Of a DNA stretch of 64,000 bases, positions 24,262 through 37,500 are shown in pieces; positions within the stretch are counted from its first letter, which is position 1, and each line of letters starts with the position of its first letter. The notes beneath the pieces were generated by a model. The model was not told where the DNA came from and did not search any database. It saw nothing but the letters and a program-made list of their open reading frames with translations. Source of the stretch: Halichondria panicea (Eukaryota; Porifera; Demospongiae; Suberitida; Halichondriidae); the NCBI RefSeq assembly GCF_963675165.1, contig NC_087381.1, forward strand, positions 3,348,001 to 3,412,000, given 5' to 3'. The position numbers and the translations under genes were made by a program.

Positions 24262-24421
24262 GAATATACTCAACTAGGAGATGCCGAATACAAAGCTCCA
24301 ACGAACCCTCCAAAATATCGTGCATAATATCTGGAACCATTTCAGTGGTGACATGGAAGTATTTTAACCTGTTAAGCTCAGAATTTCTCCACATTCTGTA
24401 TGTTGTCCTAATGATTCGCAA
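24240..24421 (-). pseudogene. DNA-transposon protein fragment with PDIMHDILEG motif
   Basis: The minus-strand frame contains FHVTTEMVPDIMHDILEG followed by a hydrophobic helix. PDxMHDxLEG is a block I associate with EnSpm-type or similar transposon proteins that are repetitive in sponge and cnidarian genomes. The homology to the Roco COR exon starts exactly where this block ends (24261), so the junction marks a rearrangement or insertion. The fragment is about 50 codons and has no catalytic residues. Confidence 0.5.
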
Positions 24422-24739
24422 TGATGATGATAGATCTCTTTACTTCGAACGGTAAACGCACTCTCAATAAACTGTAAGAAGTCGTTCGAGGGAATATTAT
24501 TACGTTATAGGTTCACATAACATACCCAAACCAGGTTTATGACGTTTTGGATGTGGTTTGGGAGATAAAATTAGTTAAAATTAATGTATATAGAGAGCAT
24601 ACAATGTATAGCCTCCTTCACTGGCCTTCCCACTTCCCTGAATGTGAATGTGAATGTGATCTACCTGCTGATGATAGTTAGTGCGGCCTGGGATCGCGGC
24701 TAAGCATAACGATTGAGACTGAACCGCAAAATTAGTCAT

Positions 24740-24845
24740 TAGATTCGAGGTAGGGTCGTTTTTTATATAGCTGCAGATATTTCTGACATGCAGCCACCTC
24801 GCTATTCTGGTCAAGCTGCACTGTCCCAAGGGTGGCCGGATTAAC
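24740..24845. repeat. Dispersed repeat 'GCCACCTCGCTATTC', copy 1
   Basis: The stretch from AGATTCGAGGTA to GTCCCA.GGGTGGCC matches 32947-33060 in direct orientation. Shared core: GCCACCTCGCTATTC.GG followed by CTGCACTG. The second copy lies inside an intron of the large NIDO gene. Neither copy encodes a protein. Confidence 0.7.
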
Positions 24846-24849
24846 AAAA

Positions 24850-26815
24850 AAGTCTATACTGTAGCAGCCTTTTGCAGTATGCATGATTGAAGTCGTGGGT
24901 ATAATACAATCATGACCGCAAGCATTTATATACAGTTAGCTACTATTATACTTCTTTCTTGGCACATCCCACTATTAATTCTGTGCACAATTACAAGATT
25001 TAACCACTTATAATTATTATATACCCTCTGTCTAGGTTATAAAGGTCTATTGAGCTATATAGTTGAAGTGGTGGCAATGAATCTATATAGCAGTATAGAT
25101 TTAGCTTTTGAATTAGCTTCTCAAGCAACTATAATAAGGATTTAGTATTATCAAGGGCGTATAAAGGGAAGAGAAGATATGTTTTGTACACCCTTGGTAA
25201 TGGTGTCAGACTGTTAAAAGTGCCTGTGGCATTTACATGAGGTCATACAGAACATGAGGTCATACAGATCTAGCTGTAATAGTATCAATTACAAAAATCA
25301 AGATCATATTACACATTGTCATAATTATAGGTAAGCTTGATATTGACCTCGAGTGATCTCTATTGTACCCTGCATGAGTGCTATAATACTAGTTTATACT
25401 TGATACACAGTAAAAGCACATAACTATGTTATATATATGAGATGCATCATCGTATTTTGTAAAATGACAGAAATTTCAAAAGATGCGTTTCATTTAACAT
25501 GTTTTATTGTGTTTTTACTGTGTAACATGACAACTGCATGGAAGTGCACTTCGCATGCTAAAATGTTGCATATATAGCACGCTTCAGTTGCTAGTTCGCA
25601 GTACGTTGCTATAATTGGTAGTTGGCATGCAGTTGCTACTTCGCAGATGATAGTTCGTACTCGGTAGTTCGTGACCTTTAAACTTTACAGATGAGATATT
25701 AAAAGTGCCCATGCAAAACCTATTGCTGGGGAACCCCTATACTTAGTATGTATTGCGGACACACATGCACGTGGTACGCGCGCGTGCCCTGTTTGCTAAA
25801 CATATACACCTTTATGATTGACTATAGTCATGCATGTATATAGGGGGCTTAACAATAATGCAAGCTTGCAAAAAATCGACAATGTCTTTTTGCGAATTAT
25901 ATGACGGAATATATACACTCGGACCGGTCCCAGGCCAATTATTCTCTAAAGACAGAAGGGATAAATTTCTCCTCGTTATATATTAAGAAAAAATTTGGCC
26001 TGGGACTGAGGCTAGTGCATGATGACATACCAAGTGGGTATAGGCCTGTGCAAATTTTTCACCAATTATTCATTGATTTTCGCAAATTGATGACACCGAT
26101 TATTCACATACACAGCAGCGAAATAAAACACCTATACTGTATAAATTATATAGCACCAAAAAATGGGCATTACTTTTTTAATTTCAGCAGCGAAATAACA
26201 AACTTAAGTAGCACAAAAAAAAATTAATGTGGTTTCAATTAACATTGATTGGACTAACAATCATAAAAATTAGATTTACTGCCATGTAAAATGTTGGCGT
26301 GTTCTGAGCTATACTGGGTGTACAACTCAAGCTATTTTCACAGTGCCTATTATGTAAAAGGGCCCACTTACAGTTTTTGCTCGCAAGTTGTTGCATGCCC
26401 TCTTCTCTCATACCAAGGGCGTATGAGAGAATAGGGCATGCAACTCACTATTAGTCCAACGTGCTAGCAAAAACTTTATTTGATCTATTTATAGCTATCT
26501 GCTACATGTACTTTACACAAAATCAGACACGCCTACAATCTATTTTTAGATATTACTGTACTTTTCCAGTAAATTCCACCGCCCACTTAGCACAGGCGCC
26601 TACAAGTGGGGTAATAAAATTTTAGTGGATTTATTTATTGCAACTTTTGTAAATGATAAAATTATAGACGGGAGTTTAATGACAAAATTCATTTCACACA
26701 ATTATAGCCCAAAAGCTTCAAGAGAATAACATAATTATACACATCTACGCCCAATTCACAAGATGAGACACTAGTTTGCAGTATTAAGAAGCTAACTTGT
26801 TTTTTCAAGTAGATA
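24850..26815. other. Gene-poor interval 3' of a methyltransferase gene
   Basis: No coding exon recognised. It contains the MITE at 25406-25522 and a foldback at about 25918-26020 (GGTCCCAGGCCAA against TTGGCCTGGGACTGAGGCTA) that belongs to the TAGCCTCG..CCAGGCC hairpin family. The two-part open frame at 25901-26227 overlaps that foldback and is not credible. Confidence 0.5.
25406..25522. mobile_element. mariner-like MITE (CACAGTAAAA ends, TA duplication), diverged copy
   Basis: Starts TA-CACAGTAAAAGCAC and ends TTTTTACTGTG-TA. The flanking TA dinucleotides fit the Tc1/mariner target duplication. The interior (ATGACAGAAATTTC, GATGC.TTTCATTTAACATG) matches the almost perfect copy at 39535-39704. 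At 117 bp it is too short to encode a transposase. Confidence 0.8.
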
Positions 26816-27696
26816 CTATTTTATCAGCAGTATAATAGACATGTAATAGAACTCCTCATTTTCACAAGGGTTGGCCTCAAGCTGAGCAATTTCAGAAGGT
26901 GTCAGCTGTGATATATAGCTTCCATTATGGGCACATTGGTACACTGCACATTAACGAATCCAGCCTTGCTGAGTGCGTTTAAAAGCATGTCATACGTCAC
27001 TGCGTAGTAGTAGAACCTCTCTCTCCCAATTGCATAGCTAATCGATTGTGCTTTTTTTGCCAATTTCGAAAACATTATGATGGCACCATTTGGTTTTACC
27101 ATCTTTGATAGTTTTTCTATAAACTCAATGTATTCAGCTTCACTCACGCAAGCACACTCAATTGCAAGGAACGTAATTACGACATCAAATGGGCCTTCAG
27201 ATCCTTTTTCAATTGGTTGCTCAGCTTTTATGTCACACGACACCACTTTCATAAGATCGCGTAATCTTTGCTCACGTATACGAACCTCACTTTCCGGCTT
27301 TTTTTCGATGTCTTGAACAACATTCTTAATGTAGGGCAGCCAATTGAATGATGATGAATCGTTTGCTTGCCACTTGTTTAAAGCGTCTCGATTCTTTTCA
27401 GTGTACTCTGCAAGCACAATCTCAGACACTTTTCTTTTACCAGCGGCACTGATCACGTACGCAATCACTGGTCCAGAACCATAATCAAGCACCCTAAAAT
27501 CATCTTTTCCTTCAACTTCCTCATCCGGTAAAAGTTTCTTGAACATATCGTGTACAAGTTTCAATCGAACATCACGATAATAGTTCTGCGGAGTTCCCGG
27601 TATGTTGTAGTACTGTGATAGATACTGATTACCTTCGAATTTATCTTTATAGTGTAGATCTATGTCATCATTTTGGCTGTCCTTGACTTGAGCCAT
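26816..27696 (-). CDS. SAM-dependent methyltransferase, NNMT/PNMT/TEMT family (copy 1, C-terminal frameshift)
   Basis: The start ATG at 27696 is chosen because the frame upstream runs into a likely 3' splice site (TTTTCTAG) in the 5' UTR. The protein has YKDKF at the N-terminus, then motif I VLDYGSGPVIAYVISAA around residue 70, the acidic AEYTEKNRDAL strand end, the SSSFNW block typical of this family, and a late FDVVITFLAIE strand. These fit cytosolic small-molecule N-methyltransferases of the NNMT/PNMT/TEMT family; the substrate cannot be told. The frame stops at 26902 after PIMEA, but the next frame continues with SQLTPSEIAQLEA to a TAG at 26816-26818, matching the C-terminus of the second copy. 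A one-base shift near 26930 therefore removes about 35 residues, either by mutation or sequence error. The paralogue is at 41979-42827. Confidence 0.85.
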
Positions 27697-29007
27697 TGAT
27701 GAGATAGCTAGAAAATAAAGGACATCAATAAACAAAATTATCTATAACGTTTGATGGGAAATTTAGAGGCGGATATACAGAACTCAAGAGTGTGTGTGCT
27801 CTTGAGAACTGTATAGAATTGGGAACATGCCAAAAATTGTGCCTCTGGCGGGGGGGGGCTTCCCATCCTGAACTCCAGGCTGCTAAGCATAATTATCAAG
27901 TCAAAGATTGTCTCTGGGTGTTTATTAATATGGATCTAGCTACATGTAGATTACAATATGAATTAGTCATACCTTTTACCAGTTTTTCTGCTGTGACTTT
28001 CACTGAAATTTAGTTAGACAACTTTTATAACTAGAGCACTAAAGTGCAAACCCTCGGCTGGTGACATGATTATAAAGAAACCAGAAGACTGATATAATGC
28101 AGTGCATATAGTGATGTTGTTATCATCATCATGCATGACTTGCACAGCAACTCAGGAGCAATAAAACTAAACCAGACTGGAGGCATGCTGAAACATTTGA
28201 GAACAGGTAGTAGTACTATAAATATATGCACTGTGGATTAGGATCACAGCAAAGAAGCATGGAGTCTCAGAGAAGTATGGCTCCAGGTCCTGCATGGATC
28301 CCAGTCAGCTAAAGCAAGCTTTCTGGTTTAGTGACCCTGTTCCAATATTGTTCCTGGTATATACAGCTTTCTACTTTAGTGACCCTGTTCCATTGTTTCT
28401 GGACCTGGTACAGGATCACTTCAGTTATAAGTAACGCATGTGCAAGTTCTGTTCAAGCTACATTTTGCTCGCTTTTATTAGACAACGAAGCTTTAACACC
28501 GAAAGCTGCCACTATTAGAAGTACTGACTTGTTGTGTGGAGGCTACCCATGCTGTAAACGCAGTGCTAGAGCATCCAGGTAAGCAGACCCAGTCACAAGC
28601 TTCTTAGCTTTTGCTCGTTTTTATTTGACAACGAAGGTTTAACATGAAATTCTGCCACTATTAAAATTAATAACTTGTTGTATGAAGGCTATCCATGCTG
28701 TAAACGCAGTGCCATGGCATGCAGGTGAGTAGACTCACACATTACAAACAAACAAACAGACCAACGGACTACTATACCCGTGGCCGCCCACGCGCGCCTC
28801 GGGTAATAAGTTTTTGTGGCTACAATGCAAGGGCTCAATTAATCTAGTCCATTCATGTGTACATTGATTGTTGTACATAGTCTAGTGTCGTGGACCCAGA
28901 CCTTGAATAAGGGTCTGGCCAATTTCACCCGTACAGAGTTGTGAGATCTAATTATGTGGTTTCACACATCCGTCCTCCAACCACTAACCACTTATCAAGA
29001 ACACTTA

Positions 29008-29420
29008 TTATGCCTCGAGGCGTAGCCGCACGAGGGGTACGATGTGTGTGTGTATTCCATGTGTGTGTGTGTGTGTATTCCAGCTGTAACTGATCAACGG
29101 TTGCAATGCAACAAAAACTGACAGCTTCTATAGGCTTCTAGCCACGATCTCTTGGATTTTAATTCGTGGATTAGCAAACTAAAGCTTTTTTCTCGAGTTA
29201 TGGCTAGTGACTCACATTGAAGGATGTTGCAGTCTCTTCAGAATCTTTCTAGCATCATCTGTTCGCACAAACTTTCTATTCAACATATAAGTTAGCCTTG
29301 CACTAAAGCGCTAGCTTTTTGTTAGCTACAAGAGTCAGAAAGAGCTGCTAAAGAAACTGGCTATTTTAGTCTAGTAGCCAATTCTTAATTTCTTGTAACT
29401 TGCCGACAGACACACCCCTT
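29008..29420. repeat. Dispersed repeat 'GCCTCGAGGCGTAGCCGCACGA', copy 1
   Basis: Matches 34889-35420 in direct orientation: TATGCCTCGAGGCGTAGCCG, then CTCAACGGTTGCAATGC-like text, TGCAGTCTCTTCAGAATCTT, and CTAAAGYGCTAGCT.TTTGTTAGCTA followed by AGAGTCAGAAA. It is about 400-530 bp, diverged and without coding potential. Confidence 0.75.
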
Positions 29421-29733
29421 ATTTACTACAATGATACCAGAATACAGTAGATGTGTGTACACAAGATATAGCCTTTTAGACTGCCTTTTAGACTGCTTGT
29501 TATAGATCCTTCTTTCTGTGATTGAATTCTGTCTTTAACTTATCTCACAGACTTCATTCAATTGCTAACACCTATTTTGTCAATTTGAAATCATAATTAT
29601 TGCAAATTATAAACCTTTCTATAACATTCTAATACCTTTAAGCGAAAGCAAAAACATGGCGAGAGGCATTAGCACAGCGCTAGCTTGAACACTAGTTATT
29701 TGCCACAGCAGCTTCTCTTATTGGCACCAATCT

Positions 29734-30387
29734 CAGTGGCGTAGCCAGAGGGGTGCAGAGGCTGCTCCAGCACCCCCCTATGGCCTCAGACTCTGCTCCA
29801 TGCACAAGTTCCTTTTACTATTAAACTAGCTAAGCTAGCTAGCTGATATGAGATCGAGAGTAGTAGAGCTCTATAATTAATTAATTGCGCATGATCAACT
29901 CAAAACTCCACCTCTAACTATCTAGCTCAACCTCCAAATATTCATTCAGTGCACATGCGCAAAGCCCACGTTGCTGAGCAGACCAAGGTCCACCACAGAG
30001 TTGCAGACTGTTTAGCAGCTATCACCATCATCATCATGTCACTCTTTGAGTATTTTTCAGTTGAGCCTATAGTTCACAGAGCAGCACTGCAACTGCAAGT
30101 GGCTTGCCACCCTGTCCTGCTAATTCACAAGCAGAACCTGGTTTAGCTGTTGCATGATTTAATTGTCACAACTCAAAACAATGCATTTTATAGGACATCT
30201 TTAGATGAAGATGTAGCTTAACCACCAGTACCCTCATTTATTTAGCCAGATTGAGTTAGAATCAATCTCAGAGCATTAATTTTAACAACAACAATTTTCT
30301 GGGGGAGTGCCCCCAGACCCCCCACTGGTAACTCGGACAATCCATTCATCAAGCACCCCCCTCTCTTAAATCCTGGCTACACCCCTG
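29734..30387. mobile_element. 654-bp non-autonomous element with CAGTGGCGTAGCCAG ends and 5-bp direct flanks
   Basis: The left end CAGTGGCGTAGCCAGAGGGGTG and the right end CTGGCTACACCCCTG are imperfect inverted repeats. AATCT lies at 29729-29733 and again at 30388-30392. Internal text includes a second inverted pair near the ends (CTCCAGCACCCCCC against a C-rich run at 30355-30365). It has no transposase. The ends resemble widespread animal elements whose termini read CAGGGGTGTAGCCAG. Confidence 0.7.
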
Positions 30388-30686
30388 AATCTCGCAAGTG
30401 CCCTTCTCTTCTCATAGCTAGCCTTGGCTAGAACTATAAATAACTCTGCTGACAGAAACTTTCTGTTGCAAAGCCTGCAAATATGGTGGGCCTAACAAAC
30501 GTCTGTGATTCTGCTGAGCCTCTCTGTAAGATCTGAGGAAGGGCATCCTTTGGGGAACACTGCAATGCAATGAGAAGACAAGAAACTTCAGCAAAGTCCT
30601 GCAGAATAAGGATTTAGTGGTAGCCATCTCTAGCTCTCTGTTGTTTTAATGTATTTTTCCTACGAACCATGCGGTATAACGTATTC

Positions 30687-30719
30687 TAGCCTCTCTTCGG
30701 CGGCCTAGGATCGAGGCTA
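30687..30719. mobile_element. Minimal hairpin element (33 bp) with 9-bp flanking duplication
   Basis: TAGCCTC..GGC and its complement GCC..GAGGCTA form the whole element. AACGTATTC is present at 30678-30686 and at 30720-30728, an exact flanking duplication. It belongs to the TAGCCTCG/CCAGGCC family. Confidence 0.8.
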
Positions 30720-31150
30720 AACGTATTCTTATTCTGTTTATTTTCCGTTCAATAATTTTAGCGCATGTGCACTAACGCCCCTGCAATGAACACCAGGCCA
30801 TATTTTTAATCGGCGTGGATTCGCCTGAGCTATGCAATTAGAGACGTGGCCAATAGTCCTACGTATATATTGTTGTGTACGTTGAGGCTATCCATGCATC
30901 CATGCATGATACGTCCTGAGGGAGGCCGTGTCCTGTGACACCAACGCTAGCAATTTGGGGCCCCCCATGGCCCTATTTCACTAGCGCTTTGAGGCCCCTC
31001 CAGCGATATGGGCCCCCACTTATAACTTGCAGTGTGGCCGGTAGTACAAATTATTCTGCTCTGTGCGAACACACGCGTGCTGTCGAGAATACAGAGATCA
31101 AGACTGGGCGTGTGGCGCCGAGGAGCGCCTCCGGTCGAGGACAGTTCAGC

Positions 31151-31198
31151 TAGCCTCGATACCAGGCCGATTAATTAATCGGCCTGGATTCGAGGCTA
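31151..31198. mobile_element. Minimal hairpin element (48 bp), near-perfect palindrome
   Basis: TAGCCTCGATACCAGGCCGA pairs with TCGGCCTGGATTCGAGGCTA around TTAATTAA. GTTCAGC precedes the left end and recurs two bases after the right end, consistent with a 7-8 bp target duplication. Confidence 0.8.
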
Positions 31199-31545
31199 AT
31201 GTTCAGCTAGATCTAGGGGGTGTGTTTGCTTATGTTCAATACAAGATGCTAATAGGCTTACTGTACTGTGCATCGATCCGTACTGTAGCTACAAGTTTGA
31301 GGCTAAAATAATAGAGTCTACGTTATCTACAACAAATCAAGAGTGAAGAGTGAGTGTGTTATTGGTCTAGTATAGAGCCTTGCTAGATGTGAGCCATATA
31401 ACAAGCAATGCCATGAGATCTTTTAACTAGCTATCCGGCTCAGTATAAAATGATAGGATCTGACTTTGGTTGTAGAAATATATACTGTAACAACTGTAGA
31501 CAGCATTATATTAAATCTTACTACAGCTCTATTGGGAAGTCAAGA

Positions 31546-34500
31546 ATGAATTGGGTTCTTAGACTTAGTTGGTCTACTCTACTTCTGGTGGTTTTCCCTA
31601 CATTTTCATGCGGACAAGGTAGGTGATATGACTGATGATTAAATGTTGAAACTGAGCTAGGACTATTGACTCTGAACAACTATATAATACACTTGCATCC
31701 AGACAATCTACGGAAATGGTATTATAATCTATACATGTATAGCATGCATGTATATAGGCCATAAATTATTTTGTGGAGATTCTGCATCCAAACAATTTCA
31801 ACTCTGGCTATCTAGGTCAAAAAAACTTTGCAGAATAACTACGCACAATACTTAATCATTGCGTCTCTCGAGCTGAAAAATTGGCTTTGTTATCTAGCAG
31901 CTATGAAAAAGCTTAAATTAAGTGCATTAAATTAAGTCCACACGAAACTAAATTTATCTATAGGGTACGTATAATAGTCCTGTAATTAAACAAACGTTGC
32001 TATACTTATAACTCTTGACCTATAATTATGTATAAATGCCTTTTCAGAAAATGTATAGCTTGCTTTTTAAAGCATGAACCTCTGCATAGTTGATCTGACT
32101 ATAATTATAAAGCGTATTATGAATACAATTATTATACAAGCATATTTGTTTATAGTATTTATACATGTTGCAATAATCATAGCAACATTCAGCATGTGGG
32201 AAGGTATGTTCATGAATGTGCTTCAAACATTAGTGAGGATAAACAAACCGACATAGCATGCTTGTGACAACAATCAACATGTTTTGTGTTCAACAGATGA
32301 CACAGTAAAAACAATACTTTATATGCGCATGCAGGCATAAAAAAGTGTCATATAATCTCTAACTGCATGGCTTTGCATGGTTCTTCAAATTTTACGTATG
32401 CAAATTGTTCTCTTCACATGCAGAGTCTAACATTCTGCCATTCTTTTCCTTGTCTACTACTGGAGTGAGAGTAGAACAAGTTGGTCATTTCGATGATGGT
32501 GTATCACAAGCAATTCACATTACTGAAGGGTTCCCTTTTGGAAACATAAATCACAATATTCTTTATGTAAGTGATTCAGTAAACCGATATAGTAATAGTG
32601 TATGGTACCGATATAGAAATTTCGTATAGCGCGACATTTTCGAGGGCTTAATTTTCGCTGATTTTTTGGGTTAGCAATCCTACACGAAACTTAGTCCACA
32701 AAAATTGTAGAATTATCTGCCATAACGTGCAAAGATTAAAGGTGTGGCTTCCAGTTAGCAGTCATTCCACGAACATTGTGCAACGAAATGCTTTATAAAA
32801 GTGCCTTGAAAATTTCGCGCTATACATGCAGTACATAGTAACAGCTCTATTTTAAGCTAACATGTTATTATGCATGCTGGTTTGGACTGTAATGAATCTC
32901 GTTGCCTTTTTGACCTCTAAAATCAAAGGAAATACAGAACCGTAAAATAGATTCGAGGTATATTTATAAGGTCTTTTTTAGTCGCGGCTATTTTCTGAAA
33001 TGCGGCCACCTCGCTATTCCGGCCACTGCACTGCATGTCCCAGAGGTGCATGGCTGTACTTCTTAATCTGGGTATCCATCCCTTGCATTATACAGATTGG
33101 CACCAATGGATATTTTGCTTTCAGTGAGCCATTCTATGGGAACACGCCAGAAACTTTCCCTGGTGTTACAACTGATGTTGCATCCGCATATCTGGTTGCT
33201 CCATTCTGGGATGATGTTGATATTCGCCGTAGAGGAAACATTTTATACGAGGTCCATTCATTGACAAGTACTAATGGCCCCAGTCTGCTTTTTGAAGTCA
33301 ACAGATTCATTTCACCCGATGGCTCATTTTTTGGGACTTGGATGGTGGTAGTTCAATGGAATATGGTTCACTCATGGCCTGATGGAGAGAGTGATGCCTT
33401 TCGTCAATTTGCCCTTGATTTTTATGGAATTGACACCTCCTTGGTAAGATGGTTGGTATTATAATAATTATTGCTAACCCCCATTCTATCAACTCTATAC
33501 TGTGTGCATGCTTGCATTCAGATCGCCAACTTTATATATGTTCACAGGCTAACACATTTCAAGGGATCCTCATCACAAATGGGACTGCATCATACACGGT
33601 GTTCACCTACAGATGTGATAGTATGCAATGGTCTCTGAATGGTGCTACTATCGGCTACAATGCAGCTGGTGACTATTTTGAAAACCATCCCAACACTGGA
33701 AGCTTTGTCTCTCATGAAATTGCTTGCCTCAACAGTCCCGGCTCAGAGTGGTTTAATGTGGTCTACAACATCAGCGTGGACACACCTGGAACACTAGCCC
33801 CTCCCCCTACTGTCGAACCAGGTACCGGATGGCAACGTATCTATATATTACATTTCATGCATATACAGCTTGAAATAATTGACATTCAATTACAGTCTAG
33901 AAACATGAATGCAATGTCGCTACAATCCTATACAGCACAACTCAACTACTTGGAATATTTGGACTTTGGTTCTAATTACCTTGAGAGATGTAGGAATTGC
34001 AGCTCTCCACCTATACCACTAGGTGTCCCTGGACTACCATTTGGAAGCTACTATCATGAGACTCTCTATGTACGTTAACAAGTTGTTTACAATCCATGCA
34101 CTTGCAGTAGAGACACTCTATACAAGTCATGGTATTATGTATATGGTTGAACTTGTCATCAAATTCATTTAGAGCCATGTGCATTATAGTTCTTGAGTGG
34201 GGCTAATAAGTGCATATAGTGGATAAAGAGGTAATTATGACTCAATATAACGGTTCAAATTTTTCAATTTCGTAAGTGTTAGAGCAGTAAGGTATCGTCA
34301 AATAACCTCTAAGTCACTTAGTGCCATCATAGATAGAGTAGAAGAGGGATTGGAAACGGAAGTACCCTCGAAGTACCATCCGTGTATCTCCGCGGTTTTA
34401 ATCGAGGCTTACTTTTTAACACGAGGGCTAAACATGAATAATTCATGAGAATTGTTTTGCTCTCTGTAAAGAAGTCCACAAGCAGTTCTGCTGCTAAACA

Positions 34501-37500
34501 TCAACTTTCTCTAATACTTGAGGCCATTTGGGACACAGGACACTATTTAGTTACAAAGCCTTAGCTATATCAAAGGTACTATAGGAACACAAGCATGAAA
34601 AAGCGCTCGATCTGTGTACCTCTAGCTACTTCACGACAATCGAGATTATATTTTCTTTGTTTCCAATTGATACCTACTATCAGGGGGCATGTGATTCAGT
34701 AATGGGGGTAGCTCTGAGATGTATGCTTTGGACACAATAAGTTTCCCGGGCTTTTGCGGGAGTTATGAGGAGATAAACGGATGGTCCCAGAGCCACTACG
34801 TAGACTTCATTGTAAAACATCACGTGAATCACTTCCGTTTCCAATCCCTCTTCTACTCTATCTATGGTGCCATGCAAAATACAATCATTATGCCTCGAGG
34901 CGTAGCCGCACGAGAAATATATACGGTAAAGCTGACTGTGTGCGTGTACTATTCCAGCTATACAACTGCTCAACGGTTGCAATGCGACGAATACTAATAG
35001 CTTAATTCTAGAGGTTTCTATAGCCACTTTCTTTTGTATTTTGACTCGTGGATGCAAAATTGTCTACTTTTAATTGTTGCAGTCTCTTCAGAATCTTTCA
35101 TAGCATTATCTGGCACGAACTTCTATACAACCAGGAGCAGATGAGAGGATTGTCTTATGCATAGTATATTCACTATCGGCTTCCTTGTTTGTAATGTGCT
35201 AAGTTTCTGTACATGTGTGGCTGATAACGCGTTTGGTCTGAATATCATTAAGTACAATGAATAATGTTAGCAGGTTTGACATTATAATTATGGCATAGCT
35301 AGACGATACAGAATCCGCGTAGTAAGCTAGACGCTCTGCTCCATCCCCTCATCTTAGCCTTACACTAAAGTGCTAGCTGTTTGTTAGCTATACAAGAGTC
35401 AGAAAAGAGCTGTAAAGCAAGATCTACATGCTTCTATCCTTGAAGATCATTCTATTAAGCTCGTCTTCCTTTTGATTAGGAATTAAATTTGTTCATTGTC
35501 AACAATTGCAAATGCAAGCATTAAGTTTTACCTCTTCTAATACTTTTTGAGCAAAAAAAGAGGCATTAGCCTTGATTTCAGGCCGCCCTCGAAACTCGGA
35601 ACTGTGGCCTGGTATACATTGTATGCATGTGCATACATTACCACAAAAAGGTGGTAATCCGCATATTTGTGGATACTAGCTGTCTGTAAAATATACACGT
35701 ATACTATTTTGTATTCTGAAGTTGTAGTCCGTGTTACATCATTACATATAATGTGCAAAATCAAGATAACTGAGTCCTGCTTTGGCTTGCGCCCTTAATT
35801 TATTGTGTCATGCAGGCCAAGCCATTAGAGAGATAAGCTACTTAATTGACGACACCCTATACACTGTAGGCTACAGATGTTATGAGGCGTGGTGTGTTCC
35901 TGTGCGTCCCCTAGGCAAGTCATCTGCTACTAATAATTTATGTTCGACAAGAAGTCATTGTTGAAGATAAAGCCGGAAGCTAATGATCAAGCTTAGACTC
36001 GACACTCAGGAAGTCATTAATTCAAGTTCTAATATGGGCTTGGCAAGTCATCTGCCACCAAACCTTGCCTTCTATTTTCGTCATTGCTGAAGATAATTAT
36101 TGAAGAAGCTATAATGATCACTCCTTTAAGCTTTTAATAAGCTTATAGACTCGACACTCACGAAGTTATTCACTAAAGTTCTACTAGAACCTATAAGAAA
36201 AGTTCACCACTCTTCCTGTCTGGAAGGCCTCGATCCTTGAACTGCCTCTTTGCTAAACAGAGCTTGTAGAATGATCACTGCTGCAGACAATTATTGTAGG
36301 CTCCCATATTGTGGTCATTTTACCACTACTAACCACGTGCATGGTCTTGCGTATTCTTTCTCGTGTACTTTGTCTGTTTATACAATTTGTATGATGAAAT
36401 TTACAGTGTGTATAATATACGAATTATTTCGCGCATGCATGCGCATGCAGTATACCAGGCAGTCTTTCTTCTTTCAAACGGCTTGAAATTGAAACTATAG
36501 AGAGGCACTAGCTGCAACATTCATTTATTCACAGCATTATCTCTCTTTACAGGTGGGGAACAATGGGCTTTTTTCCTTTGGAAAGCCTCTCCTCGAGAAC
36601 AGTCCAGCAGAATTCCCAACACAGCAAGCCTCGACATACTACGCTTACATTGTTGCACCTTTCTGGTCTGACATCGACACAAGACTCAATGGAAGTGTTC
36701 GTTGGCAAGTTTATTCTCCAGACGTAGATGGCGAAGATGTACTGATCAGCAGAGTTGAAGAGTTCATAAACATTGAGCTTGGCCAGGACTCTATCACCAA
36801 TGCCAACTGGATGCTGGTAGCCACTTGGGTGGGTGTTCATCCTTTCCCTCACAGCAATTCTGTTGAGGAAGATCGATTGGACCCTTATCTGCAAAGGGTA
36901 AACAATAGTGGGAAGTTTGGTATATCGCACAACAGTCAGAGTGACTATATAAGTGAGCATGCAAGGGGTAGGGCAGGGATATATCTGTATTAATTGACTA
37001 TGACTGGGTGATGATCCAATTAAATTTCTTCAGCCATTATAAATGTTCATAATTATTATCAGGAAAACACTTTTCAAGGCATTATCATCTCTAATGGCAC
37101 CAAAGTGTATGCAGTATTCACGTATGTCTGTGAAGACATGGAATGGTCTGATGCTGCTGTGATTGGATACAACGCTGGGGGTGAACCCTATCAAAATCAT
37201 CCACTGAGTAGTGGACCAGAGTCTAGAGTCATCGGTTGTGTGCATAGACCTAGTTCTGATGTGAATAATGTTGTGATGGATTTAGCACCAGGGGTTGCTT
37301 CTGGGACTACTCCGGAGCCTTTCAGTACTGTTGGTGAGTGGCTGGAAGTTTGCATCAACGTACAGTTGTAATTGCCGTGATTGATCGTAGACCTCTATAT
37401 ATAATACAGCTGCATTATTTTAGTGATTTGTACACACAGGCACATGTGCTGCTGCCGGATACACGGAGTGCTGTGACTTCAATGTGGATAGCTGTGTTGG

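Larger units (their letters stand above)
27740..31545. other. Gene-poor, repeat-rich interval upstream of the large NIDO gene
   Basis: Contains a diverged tandem duplication of about 140 bp (28461-28596 and 28608-28740, sharing CATGCTGTAAACGCAGTG), a GT-rich run at 29043-29083, dispersed repeat copies, a 654-bp transposon-like element and two minimal hairpins, all listed separately. No supported exon. The promoter of the NIDO gene should lie in the last few hundred bases, but no specific signal was identified. Confidence 0.55.

Noticed and set aside
29043-29083. GT-repeat tract as a regulatory element
   Set aside because: Simple repeat within a dispersed repeat copy; no gene nearby depends on it visibly.
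32074-32256. Small hydrophobic frame in intron 1 of the large NIDO gene
   Set aside because: No splice phase or homology supports it, and an antisense frame of equal length exists.
34680-35057. Open frames on both strands in the NIDO-gene intron
   Set aside because: They lie within dispersed repeats that recur elsewhere without conserved frames.
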